Of a stretch of DNA of 64,000 nucleotides, positions 46,709-55,910 are shown in pieces; position 1 is the stretch's first letter, and each line of letters opens with the position of its first letter. Source of the DNA: a virus; the IMG/VR virus record IMGVR_UViG_3300032331_002067, positions 36,002 through 100,001 of that record. One strand, 5' to 3'. The position numbers and the translations under genes are program-made. The notes under the pieces were generated by a model. That model saw only the letters and a list, made by a program, of their open reading frames with translations. It was not told the DNA's origin and searched no databases.

Positions 46709-46973
46709 AATAACCACAGTACAGATTAATCAATCTGATATTACTCAATTAAGTATTAGTAATACAGATATAACAACTGTTAATGTGCAAAATAGTGATA
46801 TCACTGTATTACAAAATGTTTCTGCTACAATTAATGCAGCGTCATTGAGTCTTTCCAGCGATATTCCACAAAATATAGCAAGAACTGGGTCAGCTGGCAC
46901 CAGTTCTGCAGTGAGTAGAGCGGATCATATTCACTCAATAGCAAATACATTACTAGATGGAGGTAATTACTAA
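46689..46973 (+). CDS. Fibre-associated protein
   Basis: 94 residues from ATG at 46689, or 91 from GTG at 46698, which has AAGGGG at a better spacing. Repeating beta strands (QINQSDITQLSISNTDITTVNVQNSDITVL), ending TSSAVSRADHIHSIA, a motif common near fibre C-termini. Confidence 0.55.
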   Translation: MLLVPAEITTVQINQSDITQLSISNTDITTVNVQNSDITVLQNVSATINAASLSLSSDIPQNIARTGSAGTSSAVSRADHIHSIANTLLDGGNY

Positions 46974-46974
46974 A

Positions 46975-48063
46975 ATGGCTAATACAATTAGAATTAAAAG
47001 AAGGGCTTCTGGAGGAGCAGCTGGTGCGCCAGCCTCTCTGGAAAATGCAGAACTTGCATATAACGAAGTAGACGATGTTCTTTACTACGGTAAAGGAACA
47101 GGTGGAGCAGGTGGAACTGCTACAAGTGTTGAGGCAGTTGCTGGTGCAGGAGCTTATCTCACACTTTCCGGGGTCCAGACGGTAACTGGCAACAAGACAT
47201 TCAGTGGTCTTGTTATTGTCCCAACACCAACGGCAAACACGCATGCTACAACCAAGGCTTATGTTGACAGCGCTATTGCTGGCGTTACCTTGGGCAATAC
47301 AGCAGTAACGGCTGGTTCTTATGGTGGTGCAGGAACAGTAGGTACCTTCACTGTTCAAGCAGATGGTCGTTTGACTGCTGCTGGCAATACATCCATTTCA
47401 ATTACCGCTTCTCAAGTTAGCGATAGAGCAACAAATCTTGTCACTGGTCTTACGGGTACTGCGAATCAAATCGCTGTTTCTAACTCAGGTGTTGGAGCGG
47501 TAACAATTAGCCTTCCAGCTAATGTGACAATTAGCAATGATCTCGTTGTAACTGGAGACTTCACTGTTCAGGGAAATACAACAACTCTTAATACATCAAC
47601 CCTCGTTGTTGAAGACAAAAACATTGTTCTTGCCAATGTCGCAAGCCCAACTGACACAACAGCAGATGGTGCTGGTATCACACTCAAGGGCGCAACAGAC
47701 AAGACTCTTAACTGGGTTGATGCAACAGACGCATGGACATCTTCAGAACACCTAAACCTTCTTACCACCAAGAGTTTCCAAATTGCCGGAACTTCGGTTC
47801 TTTCAAGTACCACTCTCGGTTCAGGAGTTACAGGCTCAAGCCTGACATCGGTTGGAACCATTGCGACTGGTGTATGGAATGGTACAGCTATTGGTACAGT
47901 CTATGGCGGTACTGGTCTTACTTCTTACACAACTGGTGACTTGGTTTTTGCTTCTGCAACAAACACACTCTCCAAGCGTGGTGTCGGTACAGAAGGTCAA
48001 TTCCTCAAAGTAGTATCCGGTGTCCCAAACTGGTCTGATACAGTAGATGGCGGAACCTTCTGA
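46975..48063 (+). CDS. Tail fibre with Mtd_N-like N-terminus
   Basis: 362 residues. ANTIRIKRRASGGAAGAPASLENAELAYNEVDDVLYYG is the attachment domain seen at the N-terminus of major tropism determinant-type fibres. The remainder is a long beta repeat region with TTKAYVDSAIA (fibre collar motif). Receptor binding is inferred. Confidence 0.75.
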   Translation: MANTIRIKRRASGGAAGAPASLENAELAYNEVDDVLYYGKGTGGAGGTATSVEAVAGAGAYLTLSGVQTVTGNKTFSGLVIVPTPTANTHATTKAYVDSAIAGVTLGNTAVTAGSYGGAGTVGTFTVQADGRLTAAGNTSISITASQVSDRATNLVTGLTGTANQIAVSNSGVGAVTISLPANVTISNDLVVTGDFTVQGNTTTLNTSTLVVEDKNIVLANVASPTDTTADGAGITLKGATDKTLNWVDATDAWTSSEHLNLLTTKSFQIAGTSVLSSTTLGSGVTGSSLTSVGTIATGVWNGTAIGTVYGGTGLTSYTTGDLVFASATNTLSKRGVGTEGQFLKVVSGVPNWSDTVDGGTF

Positions 48064-48075
48064 TAGGAGGAAGCA

Positions 48076-48366
48076 ATGGCTAACACCATTAAAATTAAAA
48101 ACTCAGGAACAGCCTCGGCAGTCCCAGCTTCACTTGAATACGGTGAGCTGGGGCTTAACTATGCCGATGGAAAAATTTTTTATAAAAATGGCTCCAACAC
48201 AATTGTGCAGTTTAGCAGTGGAGGCTCTATAGATCTTGATGCCTTAACCGATGTTGTTATCACAACCCCAGCATCAGGACAGATTTTAGAATATAATGGT
48301 AGTTCATGGGTGAATAAGAATACTGTTCGTGACAATATGATCAAATTCTATATGGAGGTTTCGTAG
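48076..48366 (+). CDS. Short Mtd_N-like fibre protein
   Basis: 96 residues; ANTIKIKNSGTASAVPASLEYGELGLNYADGKIFYKNG repeats the N-terminal domain of the previous gene, a tandem duplication with the shaft lost. AGGAGGAAGCA upstream. Confidence 0.7.
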   Translation: MANTIKIKNSGTASAVPASLEYGELGLNYADGKIFYKNGSNTIVQFSSGGSIDLDALTDVVITTPASGQILEYNGSSWVNKNTVRDNMIKFYMEVS

Positions 48367-48725
48367 TGGCTATTAATCAGAAAAGACTGGCTGGTCCAAC
48401 TCAGCTCTCCACAGCCAATACCGTTCAGTATACAACTCCATTAAGCACAACTTCAATTGTAAAACAAATTGTTATGTGCAATACAACAGCTTCTGCCAAA
48501 ACTGTAACAATCAGACTCAAGCCAGCCGGAGTCGCAGAAGCCAATACTCAAGATTTCATGAGCGCATTCAATATTAATGCAAATGAAACAATTTCTTTTG
48601 GTTGCTCAATCGTTCTTACAAATAACGGCAACACAGCTAACGCTACAAATAGCGATCAGCTTATTGCCTTTACTTCCGCCAACTCTGCGGTAAATGTTAT
48701 GTTTATGGGAATTGAAGAAGCATAA
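48366..48725 (+). CDS. Hypothetical virion beta-sandwich protein
   Basis: 119 residues from GTG at 48366, overlapping the preceding stop. Homology with the product of 42036 (IVMCNTTASAKTVTIRLK / NLCNFTSSAATCNVHLL). The stop overlaps the next ATG. Confidence 0.6.
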   Translation: MAINQKRLAGPTQLSTANTVQYTTPLSTTSIVKQIVMCNTTASAKTVTIRLKPAGVAEANTQDFMSAFNINANETISFGCSIVLTNNGNTANATNSDQLIAFTSANSAVNVMFMGIEEA

Positions 48726-49453
48726 TGGCTGGTCTTGAACGATACCCAGCAGCCAATGCTTTCGCTTCATTCATTGATGCTGCTGACTCTGTTTACGGTA
48801 CTGGCTCTGATGGGTCAGTTACTATTTCTGCAAATACAACTCTGACATCAGATAAATTTTATTATAATCTAAATGTTGATTCAAATGTTGTCTTAAATAC
48901 AGCGGGTTATCGTGTCTTTGTTAAAAACCTTCTTACTCTAAGTTCTAATTCAACAATTGGTGTTGGTACAGCAAATACATATACGATGACAACAGGTTTT
49001 TCCGGTGTTGGTTCAATACGGGGTGGTGGAGGTATTTCTGGTGCTGTTACAAACAGTCTTGGCGGGAATAGTGCAACACAAACTGCAGCTGTCCCATCAG
49101 TAGCACAGGGCGGTACTGGAGATAAAACAACAACAAGTGGTTACTGGTATCAACCCATTCAATCTACTAAGGGTTATGTCATCAATGCAAGTAATACAAC
49201 CCCACTTTTCCTGTATGGAGGAGCTGGTGGATCAGTCGGTGTAGGCGGTGGAGTTGTTATAATTGGGGCAAGATACATTTCGGCTACAAGTGCCAATATA
49301 AAAGCCACTGGAGCCACTGGAGCGAATGGTGGAGGGGGTGGAGTAATCATTCTGGTATCAACATATGCATCAATCCCATCAGGTATCACAACAGATGTGA
49401 CTGGTGGAACAAGCTGTGTTGCGGGTACGGTAATTTACTCCCAATTGGTTTAA
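48725..49453 (+). CDS. Gly-rich tail protein, copy 1
   Basis: 242 residues. N-terminus AGLERYPAANAFASFIDAADSVYGTGSDGSV and the following DKFYYNLNVDSNVVLNTAGYRVFVKNLLTL are shared with the next gene. The C-terminus is rich in Gly (GGAGGSVGVGGGVVIIGA), a phage-adhesin style. Confidence 0.65.
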   Translation: MAGLERYPAANAFASFIDAADSVYGTGSDGSVTISANTTLTSDKFYYNLNVDSNVVLNTAGYRVFVKNLLTLSSNSTIGVGTANTYTMTTGFSGVGSIRGGGGISGAVTNSLGGNSATQTAAVPSVAQGGTGDKTTTSGYWYQPIQSTKGYVINASNTTPLFLYGGAGGSVGVGGGVVIIGARYISATSANIKATGATGANGGGGGVIILVSTYASIPSGITTDVTGGTSCVAGTVIYSQLV

Positions 49454-49454
49454 T

Positions 49455-51068
49455 ATGGCTGGCTTAGAAAAATTCGGTTCACCCGCAAAAGTTCAAAGAA
49501 TTGGTAATGACTCTATTTACGGAACGGGGTCAGATGCCAATGTCGTAATTGCCTCGAATACTTCTCTTTCTAGAGATATGTATTATAATAATTTAACAAT
49601 CAATACCGGAATAATGTTAAATACAAATGGTTTCAAAGTATTTGTAAAAGGAACTTTAACTCTTAATGGAAACATTGGTGTTGGCTCCGGAGATACTGCA
49701 AACTCAAACACTATCTCTGGACAAACACCTGCACTAACATCAACAACAGTCTCATTGGGTGGTAATGCTTTTGGTAACACTTACACAGCTTCTACGATGT
49801 CTACAAATCTTTTAAAAGATATATCTACTGCAATTCTTGGTTATTACATTGATACTAACTCTAATACAAAAGTAATCACCGGTGGTGCTGGTGGTGGTCA
49901 TGGTGTTGCTGGTACCGTCACTCCGGGAGCTGCTGGAACAGTAACACCGGCAACAGCTGGATCGGGTGCTGGAGCTGGTGGTGGAGGAACGCTCAGTAGA
50001 AATGCCCTCGCTCCGGGTGGTCCGGGAACTGCTGGAAGCAACGGATCAGCAGGCTCAACTCCTCCTGCAGCAGCAGCAGGCTCCACACCCCCCGCAGCAG
50101 CAGCGGGTGTGGCAGGAGCGGGTGGTCCAGTTGTGATTGTTGTCGCAAAATCTTTTGCTGGGGCTGGCTATATTATTGCTCAAGGCAAAAATGCTACCGC
50201 TGGTGGTGCATCTGCAACAGGAACGGGGGCTGGTCCAGCAGCAACGGGTTCAGGGGCTACAAACGGTGCAGCAGGCACAGCAGCTCCGGGTCAAGCTATT
50301 GCTCATCATTCAGACGGACATTCAGCATACATAACGGGTGATGGTACGCATGGTCACCATACGCCATATGGTGGTCATACACCGAACCTCCCTCATGGTA
50401 GTCATGTTCCTCATACATCTATGGGACTTCATCATGATAGATATGTTTATCATGCAGTCTATGTTGATGGAAGTGGTTGCGGTGATGGTGTACATGGTCA
50501 TGGTGCAGGGCACTATCATGCTAGTCCATACGGTCATTATCATGGGTATAGCCCACATGATGCTGGTGAAACTACATCAAACTATACTGCTATAAACGGC
50601 ATCACTCATACATACCCTCATCGCCCTCATTCGGGAGTTGCTTATTCTGGCAACACTCATCAGCAACATGTTGATTCAAGCCCAGAGCACCATAACTGGC
50701 ACTCAGGGGCAATGCAGTGTGCAGACTATATGGGACATCATTACCATACAGGAAGGCATCATGGAGCAAGAGTTGGTTATGGACATACAAATGCTCACCG
50801 TAATGCAGGTACAGTAAGTCATGTAGGTCACTTGCATGCTGCTGGGGGTGCTGCAGGCTCTGCTGGAACAAATGGGACTAACGGTTCAACTACTGCAGGA
50901 ACCAATGGATCAACAACTGCAGGAACTGCTGGTCAATCAGGCGGTGGTGGTGGTATAATTATCGTAACAGAGACTACCCCAGCAGGAATACAGACAAGTG
51001 TTTCTGGTGGTGTTGTCGGTAGTAATACTGCAAGTTCTGGTACAGTAGTAACTGTACTTAACGCATAG
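49455..51068 (+). CDS. Gly-rich fibre with histidine-rich insert, copy 2
   Basis: 537 residues. The first 120 residues match copy 1. Then Gly/Ala/Pro collagen-like repeats, and between about residues 280 and 460 an insert with about 38 His, many as HxH or HH, with one or two Cys. It returns to Gly/Ala/Thr-rich sequence and the shared C-terminal VIVVT motif. The His-rich part should bind iron, zinc or nickel, much as HxH motifs do in T4 gp37. Confidence 0.8.
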   Translation: MAGLEKFGSPAKVQRIGNDSIYGTGSDANVVIASNTSLSRDMYYNNLTINTGIMLNTNGFKVFVKGTLTLNGNIGVGSGDTANSNTISGQTPALTSTTVSLGGNAFGNTYTASTMSTNLLKDISTAILGYYIDTNSNTKVITGGAGGGHGVAGTVTPGAAGTVTPATAGSGAGAGGGGTLSRNALAPGGPGTAGSNGSAGSTPPAAAAGSTPPAAAAGVAGAGGPVVIVVAKSFAGAGYIIAQGKNATAGGASATGTGAGPAATGSGATNGAAGTAAPGQAIAHHSDGHSAYITGDGTHGHHTPYGGHTPNLPHGSHVPHTSMGLHHDRYVYHAVYVDGSGCGDGVHGHGAGHYHASPYGHYHGYSPHDAGETTSNYTAINGITHTYPHRPHSGVAYSGNTHQQHVDSSPEHHNWHSGAMQCADYMGHHYHTGRHHGARVGYGHTNAHRNAGTVSHVGHLHAAGGAAGSAGTNGTNGSTTAGTNGSTTAGTAGQSGGGGGIIIVTETTPAGIQTSVSGGVVGSNTASSGTVVTVLNA

Positions 51069-51076
51069 GAGATAAA

Positions 51077-51307
51077 ATGGATTTTACTTTAACAAGGGAA
51101 GATAAAATTAGATCACTTGATCAAGTTCTGGTATCAGTTCAGGTCAATTTGTTTAATTGTTTACTTGAAGCTGGCTATGACCCAGAGACTTTTGATGAAA
51201 CATCTTTTGAGATACCAGCAGAGGCTTTCCCTATGTCAATTTTTCATAGAATTCAAGAGCTTCTTGAAAAGCTTTCTAATATTAAGAATATTAAGAATAG
51301 TTTGTAA
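51077..51307 (+). CDS. Hypothetical small protein
   Basis: 76 residues with AGGAGATAAA upstream. Helical and acidic. No family recognised. Confidence 0.55.
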   Translation: MDFTLTREDKIRSLDQVLVSVQVNLFNCLLEAGYDPETFDETSFEIPAEAFPMSIFHRIQELLEKLSNIKNIKNSL

Positions 51308-51706
51308 ATGCGCAGGGTTATTTATTGCCCTTCAGAAGAATTTCTAGAAGAAGCTAGTATTTTAGCTAAAGATAGTCATCTTCCTATCAATATTGGTGGT
51401 TCAGAAGAGCTTGATTTACTTGATTTTGATAAAGAAAAAACACAAATTGTATTGATTCCTGAATTAAACAATATTAGTTATTTAAAAAATATATCTAAAG
51501 GTTTTCATCAAGTAATTATTATAAATAATGATTATACAACTTTTACAAAAAATATGAATATTCATTTTGAAAATAATTGTATTCGACCAAGTATTCTTGA
51601 AAAGCATTATGCAAGATTTTTTTTCCCATGCAATAATGCTGGGGAGTTTGAAGCTATCTTGTCTGATAGTATAGAGTTAGAAAAGGTCGTGTTTAGTGTT
51701 TGTTAA
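51308..51706 (+). CDS. Hypothetical protein
   Basis: 132 residues, directly after the previous stop. Rossmann-like start (RVIYCPSEEFLEEASILAK) and beta/alpha alternation. AT-rich, like the following genes. Unknown. Confidence 0.6.
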   Translation: MRRVIYCPSEEFLEEASILAKDSHLPINIGGSEELDLLDFDKEKTQIVLIPELNNISYLKNISKGFHQVIIINNDYTTFTKNMNIHFENNCIRPSILEKHYARFFFPCNNAGEFEAILSDSIELEKVVFSVC

Positions 51707-52286
51707 AAAAGAAAAACAACCAGCAATTTGGGTTTATGAAGAAGCTTTTGATTGTGGTGATTTTATTGAAAAAATTGAATCTGAATCAGAAAGAGAGTGG
51801 GGCTATATGTCTTGGTCGTCTTCTGCTACAGGTGGTGGAGACAAAGGACAAATTTCTGAGTATAGAACTTCTTATGAAATGTCTTTAAATGGTCTACTCG
51901 AAAAAGATATTGCAACTGATATTCAAGGTATTTCCAATCAATTTAAAGAAATTTTTGGAGATATTGACAAATGTATATGGGATTATAGAAACTGTTTTGA
52001 TTTAACATTACAAGGGAATGATGGTTTTAATCTGCTTAAGTATGGTCCTAGTGGTGAATATCATAATCATCATGATCATGCACCACAGAATGGTCGTGTT
52101 TTAAGCCTTGTTGCTAATCTTGGAGATGATTGCGAAGGCGGAGAACTAGAGTTCCCTTATTTTGATGTATCATTCAAATTGCAAAAAAACTCAGTAGCTC
52201 TATTTCCTTCTAATTTTCCGTATACACATATTGCGCACCCAGTAGTGAAGGGGCTAAAATATAGCTTAGTGACTTGGTTCCAATGA
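51696..52286 (+). CDS. 2-oxoglutarate/Fe(II) oxygenase (prolyl-4-hydroxylase-like)
   Basis: 196 residues from GTG at 51696, overlapping the previous gene. Iron ligands H125-x-D127 and H178, with Lys188 (GLKYSLVTW) in place of the usual Arg for 2-oxoglutarate. GGELEFPYFDVSF and FPSNFPYTHIAHPV match prolyl hydroxylases. ATGA overlap into the next gene. It could hydroxylate the Gly/Pro-rich fibres next door or act with the halogenase. Confidence 0.85.
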   Translation: MFVKKEKQPAIWVYEEAFDCGDFIEKIESESEREWGYMSWSSSATGGGDKGQISEYRTSYEMSLNGLLEKDIATDIQGISNQFKEIFGDIDKCIWDYRNCFDLTLQGNDGFNLLKYGPSGEYHNHHDHAPQNGRVLSLVANLGDDCEGGELEFPYFDVSFKLQKNSVALFPSNFPYTHIAHPVVKGLKYSLVTWFQ

Positions 52287-53386
52287 TTATGAAAAATATA
52301 TCCGAAATTGATACAACAAAATATACATGTTATGCATTTACAAAATGTAAAACAAATGTTCAAGTCTTGTCCATTCATCCGGAAGGTGAATTTGCCTACG
52401 ATGATTGTGAATTATTTTCTTGTGGTGATTATACAGTAATTGCTTTTGAGCACTTAACAACAGCAAGAGTCGATAATGCCTTTAAAATTACTTCGGAAGA
52501 AGGGTTCGATTATATTCAAGCTGACTCGTATGAAAAAAATTATGACTTTATAAATAATAACTATAATAAAGATAATACTGTTTTTTTGTATATGGATTCT
52601 GTATCAATGCCATCCTTTCTTGAGTCAGGAAGACCAATGACAATGCATGATGGTAGATGTGATTTATCGACATATGGTCCTGTTCCTTTTATCGTTACGG
52701 ATAATGGTCTTGGGGAACCTTTGATTAAAGAAGAATATCATCAATTATCAAATACTGTAAAAATGACATTTGGGTTTTTTGGTTCAGTAAGTAATTTTCA
52801 TGTTCTTAGACTTGAATGGAAAGATTATCCAGATAGTGCCTACAAAGATGTTAGCTCAGTTACTGGAATTGCTAGAACATTTATTGGGTTAGTCAAAATG
52901 ATAATTGAGTGGTCAGAGACAACAGAAGACCCTTGGAATAATGATGAAAGAATAGCTACAGCAGCCTACGCCGGTTTGATTGGTATGGGTATCCCACAAG
53001 AAGTTATTGATGAAATTAAAGAATATCAAGTTGATATGCCAATTAAATTGTTTTTACAAAATGACCCTAACTGCCGAGGATCTCTTGACGAAAAATCTGA
53101 ACTGCCTCCTTTATTCAAAAAATGGTTTTTATCGAAAATCCGCTATGAATCACTTAATTCACTAAATTCTAAAAATCCTGAAATTGATATTCCAGACAAT
53201 ATCCTTCAAGACGAAAAAAGAAATATCTATATTCCAATTTACGATTTTTTCTTATCTCAAGGAATAAATGCTGAATCTAACTATCTTAATGAACTTTTGC
53301 ATATGATTGATAGTGGACAGTTCAAAACAGATATAGATGGGCTTATTCTTGCCAAAAATCAAATAAAGAAAGCTTTACATTTTTAA
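52283..53386 (+). CDS. Unrecognised protein in halogenase operon
   Basis: 367 residues from ATG at 52283 (ATGA overlap). No known motif: N-terminal alpha/beta half with VLSIHPEGEFAYDDCELFS, and a helical C-terminal half. Its placement between the oxygenase and the halogenase, with tight coupling, implies a shared task such as substrate carriage. Confidence 0.65.
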   Translation: MIMKNISEIDTTKYTCYAFTKCKTNVQVLSIHPEGEFAYDDCELFSCGDYTVIAFEHLTTARVDNAFKITSEEGFDYIQADSYEKNYDFINNNYNKDNTVFLYMDSVSMPSFLESGRPMTMHDGRCDLSTYGPVPFIVTDNGLGEPLIKEEYHQLSNTVKMTFGFFGSVSNFHVLRLEWKDYPDSAYKDVSSVTGIARTFIGLVKMIIEWSETTEDPWNNDERIATAAYAGLIGMGIPQEVIDEIKEYQVDMPIKLFLQNDPNCRGSLDEKSELPPLFKKWFLSKIRYESLNSLNSKNPEIDIPDNILQDEKRNIYIPIYDFFLSQGINAESNYLNELLHMIDSGQFKTDIDGLILAKNQIKKALHF

Positions 53387-53388
53387 TT

Positions 53389-54852
53389 ATGAATAAAATA
53401 ACAATCGTTGGGAGTGGTACAGCGGGTCTTGTCTCTGCTCTTATTCTTCATCAAGCTTTTCCACTGAAAAATATATCAATTGTTTCATCAAGTAAAATTG
53501 GAATCATTGGTGTTGGCGAGGGCAGTACAGAGCATTGGAAGATGTTTATGGAAATGTGCAATATACCTCTTGCTGAGCTTTTGATTGAAACAAGGGCTAC
53601 TCATAAAAATGGTATTAGGTTTGAGAATTGGACAAATCATACTCCAGACTATTTCCATTCAGTTGGGTTTGCTGATACCGTTCCTCCTTTTAATGTTTAT
53701 GGTCTTTATAACCACTTAATTAAAGATGGCAAGACCCTTACAGAAAATACAGTAAGTCGTTCTATTATTGAAAATAAAGTTAGAACTATTAATCCACATA
53801 CATCCGTTAATCAATATCATTTTGATACAAATGCTTTAAATAAATATTTAACAAAAATTGCTCAATATCGAGGTATTTCTTTTATTGATGCCGAAGTTAT
53901 TGATGTAAATCTGAATGAAGAAAATGGATTGATTAAATCAATTTTGCTTGATACTAATGAAATTGTTGAATCAGATTTTTGGCTAGATGCTACCGGTATT
54001 AAAAGATTTTTAATATCAAAAGTATCAGAGCCAAAATGGAAATCATTTTCTAAGTATTTACAAATGGACTCAGCAATCCCCTTTCCAACACCTAGTGATC
54101 CATCAGGACAGATTAGACCATACACAAGAGCAAGAGCTATGCCTAACGGATGGGTTTGGGAAATCCCTACACAGGATAGAAGGGGTAATGGCTATGTCTA
54201 TTCCTCATCTCATTGTTCTGATGAACAAGCTATTCGTGAAGTGTCTGAGCTTATGGGGTTTGATGTTGAGCCATTTAAAACTATTAAATTTAATCCCGGA
54301 CATTTAGAGGAGATGTGGGTCAAGAATTGCGTAGCTGTTGGTCTTGCATCTGCTTTTGTTGAACCCATTGAGGCGACATCTATTGGCGGAACCATTCAGC
54401 AAATCCGTTGTTTGGTTGAAAATCTTTCTACATACCAGCCAACGCATAATAAGGTGCAAAATGTTTTTAACAAAAAAATGAATGAGATGATGCAAAACAT
54501 TCTTGCATTCATATCATTGCATTATATCTCTGATAGAGAAGATACTTCCATGTGGAAGGAGCAAAAGGAAATGCCAAAACCTGACTATCTCGTAGACCTA
54601 CTTGATCTGTGGAATGAAAGACCTCCATTTCCTTTTGACATATCTTCAAATAATTATGAGATGTTTCAAGTTCCCCACTTCTACCATGTAGTTCAAGGAC
54701 AAAAATTGTTTAATTCGGATATGGCAAGAGTAATGCTCAATTCTTTTAATTTAGAAGAAAAAGCTAAATACGCTGCTTACGATGCTAAACTTAAACAATC
54801 AGATCACGAGAGGATTGACCATGCTGAGTCGCTCAGAGAAATTCAGATATAA
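53389..54852 (+). CDS. Flavin-dependent tryptophan-type halogenase
   Basis: 487 residues. FAD-binding VGSGTAG at 7-13, GVGEGST at 41-47 (usually GVGEAT), catalytic Lys73 in ATHKNGIRFENW, the WxWxIP signature GWVWEIP at 254-260, and FVEPIEATS near 323-331 are present. These enzymes chlorinate or brominate Trp or similar aromatic groups with FADH2 from a partner reductase, which is not encoded here. The full motif set suggests an active enzyme. Confidence 0.9.
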   Translation: MNKITIVGSGTAGLVSALILHQAFPLKNISIVSSSKIGIIGVGEGSTEHWKMFMEMCNIPLAELLIETRATHKNGIRFENWTNHTPDYFHSVGFADTVPPFNVYGLYNHLIKDGKTLTENTVSRSIIENKVRTINPHTSVNQYHFDTNALNKYLTKIAQYRGISFIDAEVIDVNLNEENGLIKSILLDTNEIVESDFWLDATGIKRFLISKVSEPKWKSFSKYLQMDSAIPFPTPSDPSGQIRPYTRARAMPNGWVWEIPTQDRRGNGYVYSSSHCSDEQAIREVSELMGFDVEPFKTIKFNPGHLEEMWVKNCVAVGLASAFVEPIEATSIGGTIQQIRCLVENLSTYQPTHNKVQNVFNKKMNEMMQNILAFISLHYISDREDTSMWKEQKEMPKPDYLVDLLDLWNERPPFPFDISSNNYEMFQVPHFYHVVQGQKLFNSDMARVMLNSFNLEEKAKYAAYDAKLKQSDHERIDHAESLREIQI

Positions 54853-55591
54853 GATTGCACAATATCGTCAAGATATTCCAACACCAAAACAAAACGAAAT
54901 TGTAATTATTCCACAAGATAATCGTATTATAGATTTTCCTCCCTATGCCGGAAGTTCACAACTTCCTTCGTGGTGGAAGGATTTAAGTAAAGGTCGTGGT
55001 TCAATCCGTAGGTGCCAAGGAACATATGATTATGTGTCTTATGGTGTAGTCATGCCCTTATGGACTAACATTACTATTAGACCAAATATGAATAATACAA
55101 TGTATGATACAAAAGCTGATCATATTGATAATCATATGCAATTCCCTATTGAGGGGTTTAATGCGGAAAGTGCAAATGGATGCCCAATTGAGCATACTAA
55201 ATCCCTTGAGACAGGACAATATATAAAACTGGTTTCTCCTTGGCGTTTCATTACAGCAAAAAATGTTTCTTTGATGACACTCCCAATGCTTCTTGAGCCA
55301 GATCCTCGTTATTCAATCGTTCCCGGAATTGTTCATACGGACTACTATCATCAAATTAATGTTGTTATTATTCCTCATACTAATGAAGAATTTACTATTC
55401 CTGTGGGTACCGCAATTCAACATATGATTCCCATAAGGAGGGATCATAATTTTAAAGAAGTTGTTTGGGGCAATGAATCTATGTATAAGTTTGTCGCTCA
55501 CTCAGGTCTAGGCGATGGTAACTTGGTTTATGGTGATGACCAAAAATCATCTATTTATCGAAAATTACAAAGAAAAGCTGATTTAAGATGA
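54821..55591 (+). CDS. DUF6065-like protein
   Basis: 256 residues from ATG at 54821 with GAGAGG upstream, overlapping the halogenase by 32 bases. Contains LPSWWKDLSKGRGSIRRC, WTNITIRP, LVSPWRFITAKNVSLMTLPML and PVGTAIQHMIPIRR, the layout of the DUF6065 family that recurs next to phage and cyanophage oxygenase genes. Beta-rich (cupin-like). Function unknown. Confidence 0.7.
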   Translation: MLSRSEKFRYKIAQYRQDIPTPKQNEIVIIPQDNRIIDFPPYAGSSQLPSWWKDLSKGRGSIRRCQGTYDYVSYGVVMPLWTNITIRPNMNNTMYDTKADHIDNHMQFPIEGFNAESANGCPIEHTKSLETGQYIKLVSPWRFITAKNVSLMTLPMLLEPDPRYSIVPGIVHTDYYHQINVVIIPHTNEEFTIPVGTAIQHMIPIRRDHNFKEVVWGNESMYKFVAHSGLGDGNLVYGDDQKSSIYRKLQRKADLR

Positions 55592-55869
55592 AAAAAATAA
55601 TTGATGCAATCAAGACGATGAGTAGTCGTTCTTATTGGACAAGGGTTAATACAGTAGAGGCTTGGGGATTTGCAACAAAGATTGCAATCATCTTTCCGGG
55701 TCTTCTTCTCGGTAAACAATTCTGGTGGTTATACATCTTTGCCATTATCTCAAGCGTTGCCTTAATCTGGACTTCGACAAAAAAGACTCTTCCGACTATT
55801 ATCCTATTCAATGTGATGTGGGTGATTCTAGCCAGCTTGTCTATTTTGAAGCACTTTTGGTGGTTTTAG
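55588..55869 (+). CDS. Membrane protein
   Basis: 93 residues, ATGA overlap. Three hydrophobic stretches (TKIAIIFPGLLLG, WWLYIFAIISSVALIW, IILFNVMWVILASLSIL). Possibly a second holin or a membrane anchor for the operon. Confidence 0.6.
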   Translation: MKKIIDAIKTMSSRSYWTRVNTVEAWGFATKIAIIFPGLLLGKQFWWLYIFAIISSVALIWTSTKKTLPTIILFNVMWVILASLSILKHFWWF

Positions 55870-55910
55870 GATTTACTGATTAAAACCGTATGCTGTATAC
55901 TTAAAGCATA

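Noticed and set aside
50322-50595. Met/Thr/Ile-rich ORFs opposite or alongside the His-rich fibre insert
   Set aside because: They arise from the repeated CAT/ATG codons of the His-rich stretch.
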